Shown here: positions 9,739 to 20,840 of the stretch, in pieces | How positions within the stretch are numbered: the first letter of the stretch is position 1 | How the letters are laid out: each line of letters starts with the position of its first letter | From: Avena insularis | Lineage: Eukaryota > Streptophyta > Magnoliopsida > Poales > Poaceae | Assembly (NCBI GenBank): GCA_023614405.1 | Contig: CM042688.1 | Location: 72,960,253-73,024,252 of the forward strand | Length of the DNA: 64,000 bases | Direction: 5' to 3' | Notes under the pieces: generated by a model | What the model was told of the DNA's origin: nothing | The model's database searches: none | What the model saw: only the letters and a program-made list of their open reading frames with translations | Made by a program: the position numbers and the translations under genes

Positions 9739-12032
9739 AACCCGATGAACAAATAAACGTTGAACCTGTGGTAGCAATTGTGAAAGACCTTGTCACTAAA
9801 AGCATAGAAGATGGACACATAGTCTTTTGTGAGGATGCTTCTAATATTGTTTCACATCCTAATAGAACTAAAAAGCTAGTGTTCATGTGCATTCTGTTAG
9901 AATTGGTGATCATTGCTATTATGGTTTATGTGATATTGGTGCAAGTTCCAGTGCTATTCCTTATGAGCTTTACAGAGAAATTATGCATGAAACCAGTCCC
10001 TGTGAGTTGGAAGAGATTGATGTAGTTATTCACCTTGCTAATAGAGAGACCATCTCTCCAATTGGTATTGTACGAGACGTGGAAGTTCTTTGTGGTAAGA
10101 TTAAGTACCCTGCTGATTTTCTAGTACTCGGTTCAGCTGCTAGTAAAACTTATCCTATTATTTTTGGAAGACCTTTCTTGAGTACTTGTGGAGCCATTAT
10201 AGATTGCAAAAGGGAGAAAATCTTGACTAAGTTTGCTGGGGAATCTTATGAGTTTAATTTCTCGAAATTCGCTAAGGAACCTTGTGAAGAGGAAACCCAT
10301 AATGAGGATTTTAGAGTTGAACAACTTGCTTCTATTTCTCTTGCTCCTAACAATGCTTTGCAGCAATTTATGGAAGATCATGAAAGTGAAATCTTCATGG
10401 AAGAAAGGAATGAGATTGACAAGATTCTCCGTGATCAGCCTAAGATGCTCAAGCATAACTTTCATGTAGAAGACTTGGGTACCACGTTGCCACCTAAAAA
10501 GGATCCGGTTTTCGATTTAAAACCTCTCCCTAATGATCTTAAATATGCTTATATTGATGATAAAAAGATATATCCTGTTATTATTAGCGCTAAACTTTCA
10601 GGAAAGGAAGAAGAAAGACTATTGGAGGTTTTGAGGAAACACCTAGGAGCTATGGGCTATACTCTAGATGATTTAAAAGGGATTTCACCTACTATATGTC
10701 AGCATTCTATCAACATAGAACCAGATGCAAAGCCGGTTGTAGAGCACCAACGACGTTTAAATCCTAGGATGAAGGAAGTGGTAAGGAATGAGGTATTGAA
10801 ACTCCTTGATGCTGGTATTATTTACCCTATTGCTGATAGTGAATGGGTTAGTCCTATTCATTGTGTTCCTAAAAAAGGAGGTATTACCGTTGTTCCTAAT
10901 GATAATGATGAGCTTATTCCTCAAAGAATAGTAGTAGGCTATAGGATGTGCATTGATTTTAGAAAAGTCAATAATTACTAAGAAAGATCACTACCCGTTT
11001 CCTTTTATTGATCAAATGTTGGAAAGGTTATCTAAAAAGACCCATTTTTGTTTTCTTGATGGTTATTCTGGTTTCTCTCAAATTGCTGTTAAACAAAAAG
11101 ATCAAGAAAAAACTACTTTTACTTGCCCTTACGGAACTTATGCTTATAGACGTATGCCTTTTGGTTTATGTAATGCTCCTGCTACTTTTCAAAGGTGCAT
11201 GTCTGCTATCTTTCATGGTTTTTATGAGGAAATTGTAGAAGTGTTCATGGATGACTTTTCTGTCTATGGAACTTCTTTTGATAATTGTCTGCACAACCTT
11301 GATAAAGTTTTGCAGAGATGTGAAGAAACTAATCTTGTTCTTTATTGGGAGAAATGCCACTTTATGGTTAATGAAGGGATTGTCCTCGGGCATAAAGTTT
11401 CTGAAAGAGGCATAGAAGTTGATAGAGCTAAGGTTGAGGCAATTGAGAAGATGCCATGTCCAAGAGACATCAAAGGTATTCGTAGTATCCTTGGTCATGC
11501 AGGTTTCTATAGAAGGTTTATTAAAGACTTTTCTAGGATATCAAAACCCCTCACTAATCTTCTTCAAAACGATGTACCCTTCGTTTTTGATGATGATTGT
11601 AAGGAAGTTTTTGAAACTCTTAAGAAGGCTTTAACTACAGCCCCTATTGTTCAACCACCTGATTGGAGTTTACCCTTTGAAATAATGTGTGATGCTAGTG
11701 ATTTTGCTATAGGTGCTGTCCTTGGGCAACGAATTGATAAAAAGTTAAACGTTATCCATTATGCTAGTAAGACTCTAGACGCTGCTCAAAAAAATTATGC
11801 TACTACTGAAAAGGAATTTCTAGCTGTCGTTTTTGCTTGTGATAAGTTTAGGCCCTATATTGTAGACTCAAAAGTCACCATTCATACTGATCATGCTGCT
11901 ATTAAATACCTTATGATGAAGAAGAACGCTAAGTCTAGGCTGATTAGATGGGTGCTGCTTTTACAAGAGTTTGATCTACATATAGTAGATAGGAAGGGTG
12001 CTGAAAACCCTGTAGCTGTTAATTTATCTTGA
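9739..12032 (+). pseudogene. Element B pol: aspartic protease, reverse transcriptase, RNase H
   Basis: Protease: LCDIGASSSAIP near 9930 (D-x-GAS catalytic motif) and IIFGRPFLST near 10165. RT: PIHCVPKKGG near 10855, [11 protein letters not shown] near 10940, then a one-base insertion near 10972 that forces a frame change; [27 protein letters not shown] and the catalytic FMDDFSVY near 11250 follow. RNase [15 protein letters not shown] near 11690 and [17 protein letters not shown] near 11810. A TGA at about 12030 falls where related elements have an arginine codon, a CGA-to-TGA change. The polyprotein would process Gag-Pol, copy the RNA and remove the RNA strand. Confidence 0.9.
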
Positions 12033-13461
12033 TTGGAAAACATCTCTTTTGACTCTATGCCTGTTAATGATAGTTTCCCAAATGAACAATTAGCTGCAGT
12101 AGGGGTAAGCTCGCGAGGGAGCCCTTGGTTCGCTGATTATGCTAACTTTATTGTCTCCAAGTATTTGCCTCCAACTTTTACAGCTCAGCAAAGGAGGAAG
12201 TTCTTCTATGATTTGAGGCATTATTTTTGGGATGAAAAACACTTATACAAAGAGGGAGTGGATGGTATTATGCGAAGATGTGTTCCAAAATATGAACAAA
12301 AGGAGATATTGCGTAAATGTCATGGTAGTGCTTATGCGGGACATCATGCAGGAAATAGAACTGCATAAAAGGTGCTACAACCAGGTTTCTACTGGCCTAC
12401 CCTTTTTAAAGATGCAAGAATTTTTTTTATCTTGTGATGAATGTCAGCGTGTCGGTAATATTTCTAGATGCAATGAAATTCCTATGAATTACTCTCTAGT
12501 TATTGAACCCTTTGATTGCTGGGGATTTGACTTTATGGGTCCTTTCCCTCCTTCAAAAGGTTACACTCATATTCGTGTTGCCGTTGATTATGTTACTAAG
12601 TGGGTAGAAGCCATTCCTACAAAGAGTGCTGACGGGGAGACTTCTCTAAAAATGCTTAAGGATGTTATCTTTCCTAGGTTTGGAGTGCCTAGGTATCTCA
12701 TGACTAATGGAGGTTCTCATTTCATTCATGGTGGTTTTAGAAATACCCTTGCTAAATATGATGTTAATCATAGAATTGCTTCAGCTTATCACCCCCAAAC
12801 TAGCAGGCAAGTAGAGTTATCAAATAGAGAAATTAAATCCATCTTGCAAAAGACTGTTAATAGATCTAGAAAAAACTGGGCTAAAAAGTTGAATGATGCT
12901 TTATGGGCTTATATAACTGCTTACAAAAATCCTATGGGGATGTCTCCTTATAAAATGGTTTACGGGAAAGCTTGTCACCTACCCTTAGAATTAGAACACA
13001 AAGCTTACTGGGCAGTTAAAGAACTAAATAGAGATTGTAAGCTCGCTGGTGAGAAAAGATTATTTGACATAAGTTCTTTAGATGAATGGAGGAGTGAAGC
13101 CTATGAAAATGCTAGGCTCTTTAAGGAAAAGGTTAAAAGATGGCATGACAAGCGAATACTTAAGAGAGAATTTCATGTTGGCGAGAAAGTTCTATTGTAT
13201 AGGTCTCGTCTCAAATTTTTTGCAGGAAAGCTACTGTCAAAATGGGAAGGACCTTTCATTATTGAAGAAGTATACCGTTCAGGAGCAATAAAAATGTCTT
13301 CTTTAAAAGATGATACTACACAAGTAGTGAATGGGCAGCGACTCAAGCACTATATTGCTAGAGATTCTTACAATGAAGATGTTGATGCCTTTCAAGTTAT
13401 AACTCCGGAAAGATTTATCAAGGACCAAATTCAGAGACCTGCAGAGTCCGCTTCCAAATAG
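12033..13461 (+). pseudogene. Element B integrase
   Basis: The zinc-binding HHCC region spans about 12320-12450 (YAGHHAGNRTA, then a frame change, then CDECQRVGN). The catalytic core has the first Asp in WGFDFMGPFPPSKG near 12525 and the Glu in HPQTSRQVELSNREI near 12810. The second catalytic Asp, expected in (S)DGGSHF, is Asn here (TNGGSHF, codon at 12706-12708, GAT to AAT). The C-terminal part, including FHVGEKVLLYRSRL and KLLSKWEGPF, resembles the usual GPY/F-like end of gypsy integrases. Even with the frame repaired, the strand-transfer activity should be lost. Confidence 0.9.
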
Positions 13462-13787
13462 GTAACAGTTCTGGTAAGAAAAGTTCCGCGAAAATACTAT
13501 CCAACTATATTTTTGCAGTTTTTAGTCAATAAGAAAAGTTACGAAGTGAAAAAGGGACGAACGAGCTGTGGTGGCCCACCACCACTGTGGGCGCCCACCC
13601 CTGGCCATGCCACCAGGTGGCGAGGCCACCCCAGACTCCGCCTCCGACCCATTTTCTCCCAGTACCTTCCTTTTGTTTTGAAACTTCGTAATATATAATC
13701 CCCCGAGGTTCGTATATTGTGTTTTCGTCGTGTTTTTGTTTCGATTTGTTTCTGCCAGGACATACTCTTTGAAGGTTTAGAAGCACA

Positions 13788-14255
13788 ATGGTGTCCGCCA
13801 AGGATAAAGGGAAGGAGCCTATGGAGGAAGACCTCCAAGACCCCGGGAAGGAGAAGGAGATCAAAAGTGAAGATGAAGAGGAGCAAGGCCAACATCCGCA
13901 CACCGGCACTACCATTGCAAGCATTGGAGTGGTGACAAAATCTGCCAGGGTTAGAAGGACTACACGGATGCAGACTGGGGGGAAAGCTCCTCGTCACTGC
14001 TTGGCTCCACGGTCACCTTCTCCAAGTACCAAGAGTCCCTTCCATACCTTTATCCATAACCATGCAGGAAAAGAAGACCGCAAGGAAGGAGAGCGGAAAA
14101 AGAATCACGAGAGCTGGGATCCACAATCTGACATGATCATGCACCGCATCGAGCACAACTCGGATTTGATTCGTACCCTCACCTTCGAGATTGAGGACTT
14201 GGGGAAATTGGTCAAGAAGCTCATCGAGAGGATACCACCACCACCAAAGGAGTAA
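13788..14255 (+). CDS. Element B downstream ORF (env position), unknown function
   Basis: A 155-codon ORF starting MVSAKDKGKEPMEEDLQD. It is highly charged (Lys/Glu-rich residues 3-40, then basic and Ser/Pro-rich) and ends with a heptad-like segment ending in IERIPPPPKE. No signal peptide or membrane span is visible, so it is not an envelope protein. It sits about 330 bp after integrase where Athila elements carry an extra ORF. It could be a reduced version of that gene or a chance ORF; I do not recognise the product. Confidence 0.45.
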   Translation: MVSAKDKGKEPMEEDLQDPGKEKEIKSEDEEEQGQHPHTGTTIASIGVVTKSARVRRTTRMQTGGKAPRHCLAPRSPSPSTKSPFHTFIHNHAGKEDRKEGERKKNHESWDPQSDMIMHRIEHNSDLIRTLTFEIEDLGKLVKKLIERIPPPPKE

Positions 14256-16235
14256 TTCGTCATCAGGTTTGGCATCCCCTTGGTTTGTTCCAAGCTTAGG
14301 GGAGTGTCGCGGTATCACATCACTATCTTCTATCTTTTTACCTTATTAGTAGAGTCATATCATGAATAGAGGAGTTATTATGTAGTATGGTTTGCATTAA
14401 GGAAGTGTCCCCTCTCTCGTTAGATATGTATCCCTTGGTGTGAGTTGCCGTTAAGGAATATTAATGAGAAGTTCTATCATTCACTCTTTTTCATATCTTA
14501 TATTAGTTTTCAATTCGTGGTTATATGATTGATCTTGTTGTTAGTATTGGTATCACTTTGGGATCATTGAGTTGATTTAGTTGGTTTTGGCAAACCTGGC
14601 TCGGTCAGTAGCACACTATTTTTGAGAGTTGAAAGAAAAGATAAAAGTACCTTTAAAGAAAAATAATTTCATCATCTTTCTTTCTTGATTTGCTCATGAG
14701 TCTAGTATTCTCTAGTTAAGATCTTTTGTGCTTCCAAGGAAGATTGCATGTTTGTTTTTATCACTTATATGTTTGTTTGTTTCCTTCAACTCTTATACTT
14801 GCTACCCAGCCTTGCTAGCCAAAAACCTGTACTGAGAGGGAATTCTTCTCGTGCATCCACTCCTTTAAACCAAAACCTCTGCCATTTGTGTCCACCATAC
14901 CTACCTAGTAGAATTATTGCTATTCCAAGTAAATTCTTGTTTTGTATATCTCCCAAATTAAACTTGTTATGTGAAAATTAGTGATTAAAGCTCTCACGAA
15001 CTTGATGGCACACTTTACTTTCTTGCACTTAATAAACTTGAACCATTGTGCTCACCTATGTTGCGTATATGCCTGCGCTTTGTAAGTTGTGAATTAGCAG
15101 AACCATGTTGTCATGGGGAACGCTTTCAACATTAATCGGTACTTTGTACCTAGTTGATATCATGTTCTTTTGTCTATGGATGTCGTCGGTGTGAAATGAA
15201 AGGGGATCTTGTAAGTCCATGGAGTTATGCATGCGTGTTAGAGAAACGCCTGGGCCACTGGTCTAATCCATGCTGACATGGTGGAAACTTGAAGCGTAAC
15301 CATAACGAGTATCTATGAAGCATTCTTCTTATGAAAAAAGAGATAGAGTTTGAGAAAAAGAGAAAAGAAAAAAAAGATATTATGAAAAGAGGAAAGAGAG
15401 AAAAAAACACCATATTCCCATGGTAAATAAGAAGATTGCTGAGATACTTGTTGTCTGCTTGCCTTGTCATTTTGATATGGGGATTCTTCCGTATCATCGG
15501 GCAATCGGTACCCCGTTGGCGGTTCTCTATGATACACATATGCTTACGATGACAAGAACTTACCGGTGACTAAACTTGAGTAGCATAAGGAGCGTCCCTC
15601 GTATTCAAGGGACATGAGATTCTCAATTTACAACCTGTCAATGCATATCCTCATATTTGATCACTTTAACCTTAATCACCTAAAGATGCCTATGATAGGG
15701 GCAATGAGAGCTGAAAGCTAGTAAGTATCATAATTTTTGGGAGCTCTTTATGAGACTTGCAATCCCTGCTTCCCTCTGCGAAGGGCCTTTCTTTTACTTT
15801 TTAGTTGAGTCAGTAAACCTATTCCCTTCTATCTCAGCAAGTATTTTGAGTTGTTGTGTTTCATTCATTCGTATGATGATTTATTCATTCATGTTTCTTA
15901 TGTTCCTTGTTTTGCACATTGCTCTTATCTTGATGTTTACTACTTTGAAAGCTATCATTGAAAACCAGTTATTTGAGAACTCCAGCAAATTATCAACTAT
16001 TCTTCGACCAAGAGCTAAGTTTGCCATTACCAATTATGATTCACTTTATGTATCTTTATTGTGTTTCCTTTACTCATTGCAAGTTGAGTTGTATAATAGT
16101 GAGTTGTCTTCTATTATGATCTATGTATTTGATGAATGTGATGCTTCTTGTTCGTATTCTTTTATCGACTCTTCACTCCATAAACCTGAGGCCATGTTTA
16201 TTGAGCTCAGTTTCGCTTGGGGACAAGCGAAGTCT
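14256..16235 (+). other. Element B 3' noncoding region with purine tract
   Basis: About 2 kb without a credible gene. A strand-asymmetric purine tract lies at 15331-15409 (almost all A and G). The part around 15500-15540 is homologous in reverse to 21570-21610 of element C (ggtaccccgttggcggttc), so B and C share this 3' region. The ORF at 15750-16328 crosses into the LTR and is not supported. Confidence 0.7.
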
Positions 16236-16251
16236 AAGCTTGGGGGGGAGT
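16236..16251 (+). other. Polypurine tract of element B
   Basis: aagcttgggggggagt lies directly before the TG of the 3' LTR. It is the expected second-strand primer site. Confidence 0.85.
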
Positions 16252-17760
16252 TGATACGTCCATTCTGCATCACTATTCTATGTCATAATTCACTATTATT
16301 CATTGATATATTTCATATTGAGAGGTGATACTTATGTTATTTCATCTGTTTTTGCATGGTTGATGACTTTTGGAGCATGGACCGCTACAGTCAGGATTTT
16401 GATGGAAAAGGTGTTGTTTGGAGGCAAAATTCGCGAAGATCGGAAAATCCGGGAAAATATACGGAAAATCCTATTTTTCCAGAAGACGAAGGAAGCGAGA
16501 AGGGGGGCTGGAGATGGGCCACAGGGGGCCCACACCACCCCCTGGCGCGGGCAGCCCTAGGCCGCAAACAGTGGTGTGGCCGCCCTGGCCCACTCCAGGC
16601 TCTCCCCTCTGGCGTATATTATCCTCCCGAAACCCTAAGACTCGAGGAGCGACCACAGAAAGATTCCGCCGCCTCTGCGGGGCAGAAAACACCAAGAGAG
16701 AAAGATCTCTCCGGCAGACAGATTTCTGCTAGGGGAATTCCTTCCCGGAGAGGGGAGATCATCGCCATCAACACCACCATCAAGTTGTACTTCATTGAGA
16801 TCATCATCATCATCACCACCATCATCACCATCAGCACCCTCATCACCATCTCCATATTGCTGTAACAATTGGGTTGAATCTTGCATAGTTCATAGGGGAA
16901 ACTTTCCTGGTGTTGATTACTCTTTGTAGTTGATGCTATTGAGTGAACCATTGAATTATTGTTTATGTTCAGATTGTTATACATCATTATTCCATCTCTG
17001 ATCATGATCCATATGATGTCTTGTGAGTAGTTCGTTTTGTTCTTGAGGACATGGGAGAAGTCATGTTGTTAGTAATGGAATTGTGTTGAGAAAGATTCAA
17101 TAGTTTGATATTTAAGTTGTGGTGTACTTCTTCTAGTGGTGTCATGTGAACGTCGACTACATGACACTTCACCTATATGGGCCTAGGGGAATGCATTGTG
17201 TATTTGGCTACTAATCGTAGGGGTTGCCGAGTGATGTAAACCTGAACCCCCGTTAGGAAACCATTGCACAAGGGACGTAAGGGTCTTAGAGTTTAAAGCT
17301 GTGGTTAGGTTTCTACCTTAATTACTTTCTTATACTTACGGATGTTTGCAAGGGGTATAATCATAAGTATGTATTAGTCCTAGGAAGGTCGGTACATTAG
17401 CACAGGTTCACCCACACAACACTTAGCAAGCTAAAGAAGATTAATCAACTATATGAAGCGAAAGCACTTGACAGTCTTCCCATGTGTCCTCGAGAACGTT
17501 TGGTCATCTTAAGTAATACAACCGGATTGTCCTTTGCTGCATAAAGGATTGGGCCACTTGCTGCATTTATTCCTACTATCTTTTATTTACTCGTACTTTG
17601 TTTACTTGCTTTATCAAAAAACCCTAAAAATCCGTTTGCTAAGTATTTGTAGAGAATTCCTGATCCATACCACTAGCCAGCACCTTCTGCTCCTCATTGG
17701 GTTCGACACTCTTACTTATCGAAAATACTACGATACACCCCCTATACTTGTGGGTCATCA
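16252..17760 (+). repeat. 3' LTR of element B
   Basis: A 1509-bp LTR matching 7128-8641 over its full length and followed by the target duplication ttgcc. The ORF at 16356-16865 is inside the LTR and depends on the microsatellite at 16799-16852; it is not a gene. Confidence 0.92.
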
Positions 17761-17765
17761 TTGCC

Positions 17766-18482
17766 CCTTTGCCTTCGCTCCCGCATGTGTGCCCACGTGA
17801 GCAGTATGGGGCCATGATCGGATGTGGCGGTTGTCATATTCCACACAGTCACCTCGGGAATCATGCACTCCAGTCGCTGTGGCCAGCGCCCTGTCCAAAC
17901 GGACCCTGCAGTCCGTCCCCCCATCTACCTTCTTCTCGAAGGTCCAGCTCCTTCCTTTGTAACCAAGATCACAGAATCCACAAACATCAACCATCTCACG
18001 GAACCCAGCTATTTGAGCATTGCTTCTCTCCTGCACCCAAACATGTTCCGATCGATGTAACACCCATTGAAATCACCCATGCAAACCCACGGTAATGCAG
18101 ACGATGATTTAATGAACTTGGGCATATCCCAAGTTTTAAAACGCTGCGCCACCTGCGCCTCCCCGTAAATACACGTCAGTCTCCAAGGATCACAACCCTC
18201 CTCAATAACAATAACATCAATGTGATACTGTGAAAACAGTAAAATCTGGATATGAGTTTCAGTTTTCCAAAATATTCCTAGGCCTCCACTTCTACCAGAA
18301 CTGCTAACCACAAAGGCTTTATCATAGCCCAGCGTACCACCTAAACCTTCCACCCATGTTTTGTGTACCTGAGTATCAAGCACACATAGCATGGTAGGGG
18401 AAAAACGGCGTGCAAAAACATGCAACTCATTAACTTCCACAGCTTTTCCCGAACCGCGACAGTTAAAACTTGAACAACTCAT
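17766..18482 (-). pseudogene. LINE1 ORF2 endonuclease domain
   Basis: The minus strand from 18482 reads MSCSSFNCRGSGKAVEV, typical of the start of plant L1 endonuclease (W/F-N-x-R-G), then WRLTCIYGEAQVAQRF near 18180 and WVCMGDFNGCYIDRNM near 18085 (the GDFN catalytic motif). A frame change follows; the other frame continues with GFCDLGYKGRSWTFEK near 17960 and CRVRLDRALAT near 17890 (the LDRxL motif). The domain nicks target DNA to prime reverse transcription. Element B cuts it off at 17765. Confidence 0.82.
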
Positions 18483-19388
18483 TGCTCCTGGTGAAGCTCC
18501 TCCGTAGAGCCCGCCAATGGATTTTTGCCTCCCTTCACATGTGCATTGACATTCGCAATTTTCTTCTGCCTCTTTGATTCCTTGGGTGACACATACACTG
18601 GCGGCGGTGGAGGTACCGCCAGTGCAAGATTTCCCTCCTTACCTCCATTAGTATGCTCCCAAGTCAGTTGTTTTGGTGCTAGCTTACCATATCCTCCATC
18701 GGCCCTCTCCTCAATCGATTTCAAAGGGCTACTTGCTGAATCCTTCATCTCTTCTTCTCCCGGGAGCCTTGCATCACCCGAGTTACATTTCCTAGAGCCA
18801 TAACCAGTATTTTGGCCCCCCTTATCCATCCAAACTGCATCACCACGTCCTCCCGTCGCACCCTGCCAGCCACGGCTAGGGCCAAAACAACCACCTCTTC
18901 CTTGAGCACGGCCACCACATTCAGACTATCCACGACCACGACCGGGCCTAGCGTCATACCGCTCCTACCCAAAACCTCCTCGCACCCAAGGAGTCGATGG
19001 GTGCCAAGTCTCCATGGGGGCTAGCATCCACTCGCCAAATTGCAGCTGATCATCTGTAAATTCTTTAGAGCCGCATTCCAGAACACCATGGCCCATCAGT
19101 CCATAGTGGTTACAAAACCTAGGTATTTTCTCGAATTTGACCTGCAGCGTCATGCTCGGCCAACCCTCTGGTGACAGCGTAACAAAGTGCTACAATGGCT
19201 CCTCCACTGCCAGTCGAACTCGAGCTCTATGGAACTCTCCAATATCGGTCGCCACCACCCGCATCTCCACCTTGTCCACCTTTCCCACCTTTGCATCAAG
19301 CTTCTTTAAGATGTCCTCCGTGCGGAACAGTGGAGGCAACTTGTGAATTTGGATCCAGGCCTGCACTTTGTCAGGAATAGGGGGTTGG
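18479..19388 (-). pseudogene. LINE1 ORF1 C-terminal part with zinc knuckle
   Basis: On minus from about 19380, an ORF1 region ends in a zinc-knuckle block near 19120: FCNHYGLMGHGVLECG. The expected CX2CX4HX4C motif has Tyr in place of the second Cys. Downstream (18829-18479) is the low-complexity, charged C-terminus. ORF1 proteins bind LINE RNA in the ribonucleoprotein. Several frames are needed, so it is broken. It overlaps or abuts the start of ORF2 at 18482. Element C separates it from the ORF1 N-terminus at 26278-26656. Confidence 0.72.
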
Positions 19389-19393
19389 CCGAT

Positions 19394-20823
19394 TGATGAC
19401 CCACAAGTATAGGGGGTGTATCGCAGTATTTTCGAGGGAAGTGAAACCCAATTTATTGATTTGACACAAGGGGAGCCAAAGAATATTTATAAGCCTTAAC
19501 AGTCAAGTTGTCAATTCAGCTGCACCTGGAAACAATCTTGCTCACAACAGTTTATCAGTAGCAACAATTTTGTAGTAGGAATAATAAAGTAATAGCAGTA
19601 GTAAAAGTAAAGATAGTAGTAACAATTACAGTAAACAGTAGGATTAAGGTGCGGTAGGCACAAGGATGGATGGGCGGGCGTTGCATGGACAAGTTCATAT
19701 GGCAATCAAAACATAGGGCATTTGCAGATAAATAAGATAAAACATCCAAGTACTAGATAATCATAGGCATGTGTTCCATATATAGTCATACGTGCTTGCA
19801 ATGAGAACTTGCACAACATCTTTTGTCCTGCCAGCCCATTTGTAGCGAGGCCTCAAGGGAACTACTGGCAATTAAGGTGCTCCTTTTAATAGAGCACCGG
19901 AGCAAAGCATTAACACTCTGTGAACACATGTGATCCTCACATCAAAGCCATTCCCGCCGGTTATCCAGATTTCTGTCACTTCGGGGCCTTTGGTTCCGGA
20001 CAACGACGTGTGGATACAACTTGCAGGTAAGACCATAAACAATACTATCATAATGAATCAATAACATGTTCATATCTGAAATCATGGCACTCGGGCCCTA
20101 GTGACAAGCATTAAACATAACAAGTTACAACAAAGTCAAAAAGCACTAATAATAGATACTAGGCACCATGCCCTAACAATCTGATGCCATTACATGAACG
20201 ATCGCATCCAATCCCTACCATCCCCATAGCGTACAACGGGGGATTACTCACTCATAGATGGGGGAAACATGGATGGTCGATGGAGAAGCGATGGTGATGA
20301 TGATGGCGATGATCTCCTCCAATTCCCCGTCCCGGTAGGGTGCCAGAACGGAGTTTCTGATTCCGAATCGCGGAATCTGGTGGTGGCGGCACAACGGAAC
20401 TCTTTCTGGAAAAACGTCGAACCCTCCTTGGTTTTTAGGTCAAGAGGCGACTTATAGGCGAAGAGGGAGGCCGAGGGGGTGCCTGGGGCGGCCAGACCAC
20501 CCCCTGGCACGGCCAGGCCTAGCCCGCACGACCAGGTGGTGTGGTCGGGCCCCAGACCCTCTTCGTCTCGTATTCTGGCTCCTGGTGTCCCTCGGTGAAA
20601 AACTGACTTTGGCTTTTGTCCCGTCCAATTCCGAGAATATTCATTTTCTGACTTTCGTGGAACCAAAAATAGCAGAACACAGGCAGCTGGCACTGTGTCT
20701 CTTGTTAATAGGTTATTCCAAGAAATCATATGAAAAGTACTCCAAAGTGTGGACAAAACATAAGAAAGTAGATAAAACCAAGCATGGAACATTAAAAATT
20801 ATGGATACGTTTGCAACGTATCA
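19394..20823 (-). repeat. 3' LTR of element C
   Basis: A 1430-bp LTR, TGATGACCCAC...AACGTATCA on plus. Its low-coordinate end (U5) is shared with element B and its high-coordinate end (U3) with element A, making it a mosaic. ORFs at 19511-20792 are shadows. Confidence 0.9.
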
Positions 20824-20840
20824 ACATCCCCAAGCTTAAC
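20824..20840 (-). other. Polypurine tract of element C
   Basis: The minus strand reads GTTAAGCTTGGGGATGT directly before the LTR start, the usual AAGCTTGGGG tract of this lineage. Confidence 0.7.

Larger units (their letters stand above)
7128..17760 (+). mobile_element. Element B: Athila-lineage Ty3/gypsy retrotransposon with gag-pol
   Basis: Complete by structure: LTRs 7128-8641 and 16252-17760, perfect target duplication ttgcc (7123-7127 and 17761-17765), tRNA-Asp-like PBS, polypurine tract, and gag, protease, RT, RNase H and integrase in gypsy order. Coding capacity is broken by a gag frameshift near 9280, a frameshift near 10972 and nonsense codons. In the first 270 bp the LTRs differ by about ten substitutions, nine of them transitions, so the insertion is not very recent. 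It is inserted into LINE1 within the endonuclease-RT linker. Confidence 0.93.

Noticed and set aside
8759..13461. Element B as an active autonomous element
   Set aside because: Two frameshifts, nonsense codons and the missing integrase aspartate exclude it.
15750..16328. 192-codon hydrophobic ORF as an envelope gene
   Set aside because: It crosses from the noncoding region through the polypurine tract into the LTR and shows no codon pattern; the hydrophobicity reflects T-rich sequence.
16356..16865. 169-codon ORF as a gene
   Set aside because: It lies in the 3' LTR of B and is extended by the trinucleotide microsatellite.
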